Below, one piece after another: positions 6,222-7,394 of a stretch of DNA of 7,394 bases. The position numbers were made by a program, and so were the translations under genes. The notes under the pieces are model-generated. The model saw only the letters and a list, made by a program, of their open reading frames with translations, was not told where the DNA came from and searched no databases. Origin of the DNA: Victivallales bacterium (GTDB lineage: Bacteria > Verrucomicrobiota > Lentisphaeria > Victivallales > UBA1829); assembly GCA_016285335.1 (NCBI GenBank), contig JAEEQO010000155.1, positions 1 to 7,394 of the forward strand. Reading direction: 5' to 3'. Numbering within the stretch: position 1 is the stretch's first letter; every line of letters begins with the position of its first letter.

Positions 6222-6240
6222 TTTTCGAAAACGCACATCA
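6222..6240 (+). repeat. Direct repeat, copy 2 (3' untranslated region of the GH27 gene)
   Basis: TTTTCGAAAACGCACATCA, 17 of 19 bases identical to the copy at 4389-4407. It sits between the stop codon (ends 6219) and the terminator stem (from 6244). Its first ten bases, TTTTCGAAAA, are also a perfect palindrome. Confidence 0.6.
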
Positions 6241-6243
6241 CAT

Positions 6244-6283
6244 GGAAGACGGCGGCTCATCCCGCTGTCTTCCGTTTTCTTTT
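6244..6283 (+). terminator. Intrinsic terminator of the GH27 gene
   Basis: A 12-pair stem (6244-6255 with 6262-6273, one G-U pair) and a 6-base loop CTCATC, followed by the T-rich run GTTTTCTTTT (6274-6283). It starts 25 bases after the GH27 stop codon and separates this gene from the downstream polysaccharide gene. Confidence 0.92.
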
Positions 6284-6305
6284 CCGCACGTTTTTTGAAA
6301 GATGC

Positions 6306-6333
6306 TTGATTTTCACCGGACCATGGATATATT
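6306..6333 (+). promoter_or_regulatory. sigma70-type promoter of the tviB-like gene
   Basis: -35 TTGATT (6306-6311), 16-base spacer, -10 TATATT (6328-6333), located just after the GH27 terminator. Transcription would start near 6340, leaving a leader of about 154 bases before the ATG at 6494. I see no better promoter closer to the gene. Confidence 0.7.
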
Positions 6334-6339
6334 ATCTAT

Positions 6340-6493
6340 ATCTCCGCTCTTGTTTATGTGGCAGCGGTTTTTTGCCGCAAAGCCGAGATAAGCATTGTTT
6401 TGGGACAAGCGGACAAACCGGGGTCTGGTCTTGCCCGGCCGGATAAAGTAAAGTGAGCTTGCATACGCGCAGTTTAAGCCGAGAGGATTTTCT
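6340..6493 (+). other. Long 5' leader of the tviB-like gene
   Basis: About 154 transcribed, apparently untranslated bases. Visible structure: a small hairpin GCGG (6364-6367) with CCGC (6375-6378); a second stem CCGGG (6418-6422) with CCCGG (6434-6438) around an 11-base loop; and a repeated AAGCCGAGA (near 6380 and 6477). The leader ends in the ribosome site GAGAGG (6481-6486), 7 bases before the ATG. It matches no riboswitch class I can identify. Confidence 0.4.

Positions 6494-7394
<901 letters not shown>

Noticed and set aside
6372..6390. GCCGCAAAGCC in the tviB-like leader, recalling the GCAAAGCC segment of cyclic-di-GMP (GEMM-I) riboswitches
   Set aside because: The other conserved parts of that riboswitch (the upstream GGCAAACC segment and the paired arms) are not present.

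Overview
The window looks like ordinary chromosome from a GC-rich, Gram-negative-type bacterium. Coding regions are strongly biased to G/C at third positions, and the intergenic stretches are A/T-richer. Each intergenic region carries a near-consensus sigma70-type promoter: TTGAYY or TTGATT, a 16-17 base spacer, then TATATT or TATACT. A secreted GH27 glycosidase with an inserted NPCBM domain, next to a UDP-HexNAc dehydrogenase, would fit the PVC superphylum (for example Lentisphaerota, Victivallis-like) or a related polysaccharide-degrading lineage. That taxonomic guess is weak, because nothing here is a lineage marker.

Layout. Positions 1-2251 (minus strand) hold the first 750 codons of uvrA, which runs off the left edge. 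Next comes a tight minus-strand cluster transcribed toward uvrA: yigZ (3511-4116), then a PheC-like cyclohexadienyl dehydratase/solute-binding lipoprotein (2669-3481), then a GNAT acetyltransferase fragment (2388-2672). The fragment ends abruptly, inside the promoter of uvrA. Neighbouring frames in the cluster overlap by ATGA, so it reads as an operon. No terminator is visible between the cluster and uvrA, so uvrA can be fed by its own promoter and possibly by read-through.

Positions 4117-4446 are a divergent control region, with one promoter for yigZ (minus) and one for the glycosidase (plus). Positions 4447-6219 (plus) encode a secreted GH27 alpha-galactosidase-like enzyme. Its C-terminal beta-sandwich is interrupted by an NPCBM carbohydrate-binding module. 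The gene is closed by a strong intrinsic terminator at 6244-6283. A new promoter at 6306-6333 and a leader of about 150 bases precede a TviB/VipA-type UDP-N-acetylhexosamine 6-dehydrogenase (6494 to right edge), probably the first gene of a surface-polysaccharide locus.

I found no clear novel multi-gene system, mobile element, CRISPR array or RNA gene. The points most worth a second look are:
- the truncated acetyltransferase whose stop codon sits in the uvrA -35 box;
- the lipoprotein form of a cyclohexadienyl dehydratase that keeps the catalytic glutamate;
- the NPCBM insertion and an Asp-to-His change in the GH27 substrate pocket;
- a 19-base near-perfect direct repeat flanking the GH27 gene in its 5' and 3' untranslated regions.
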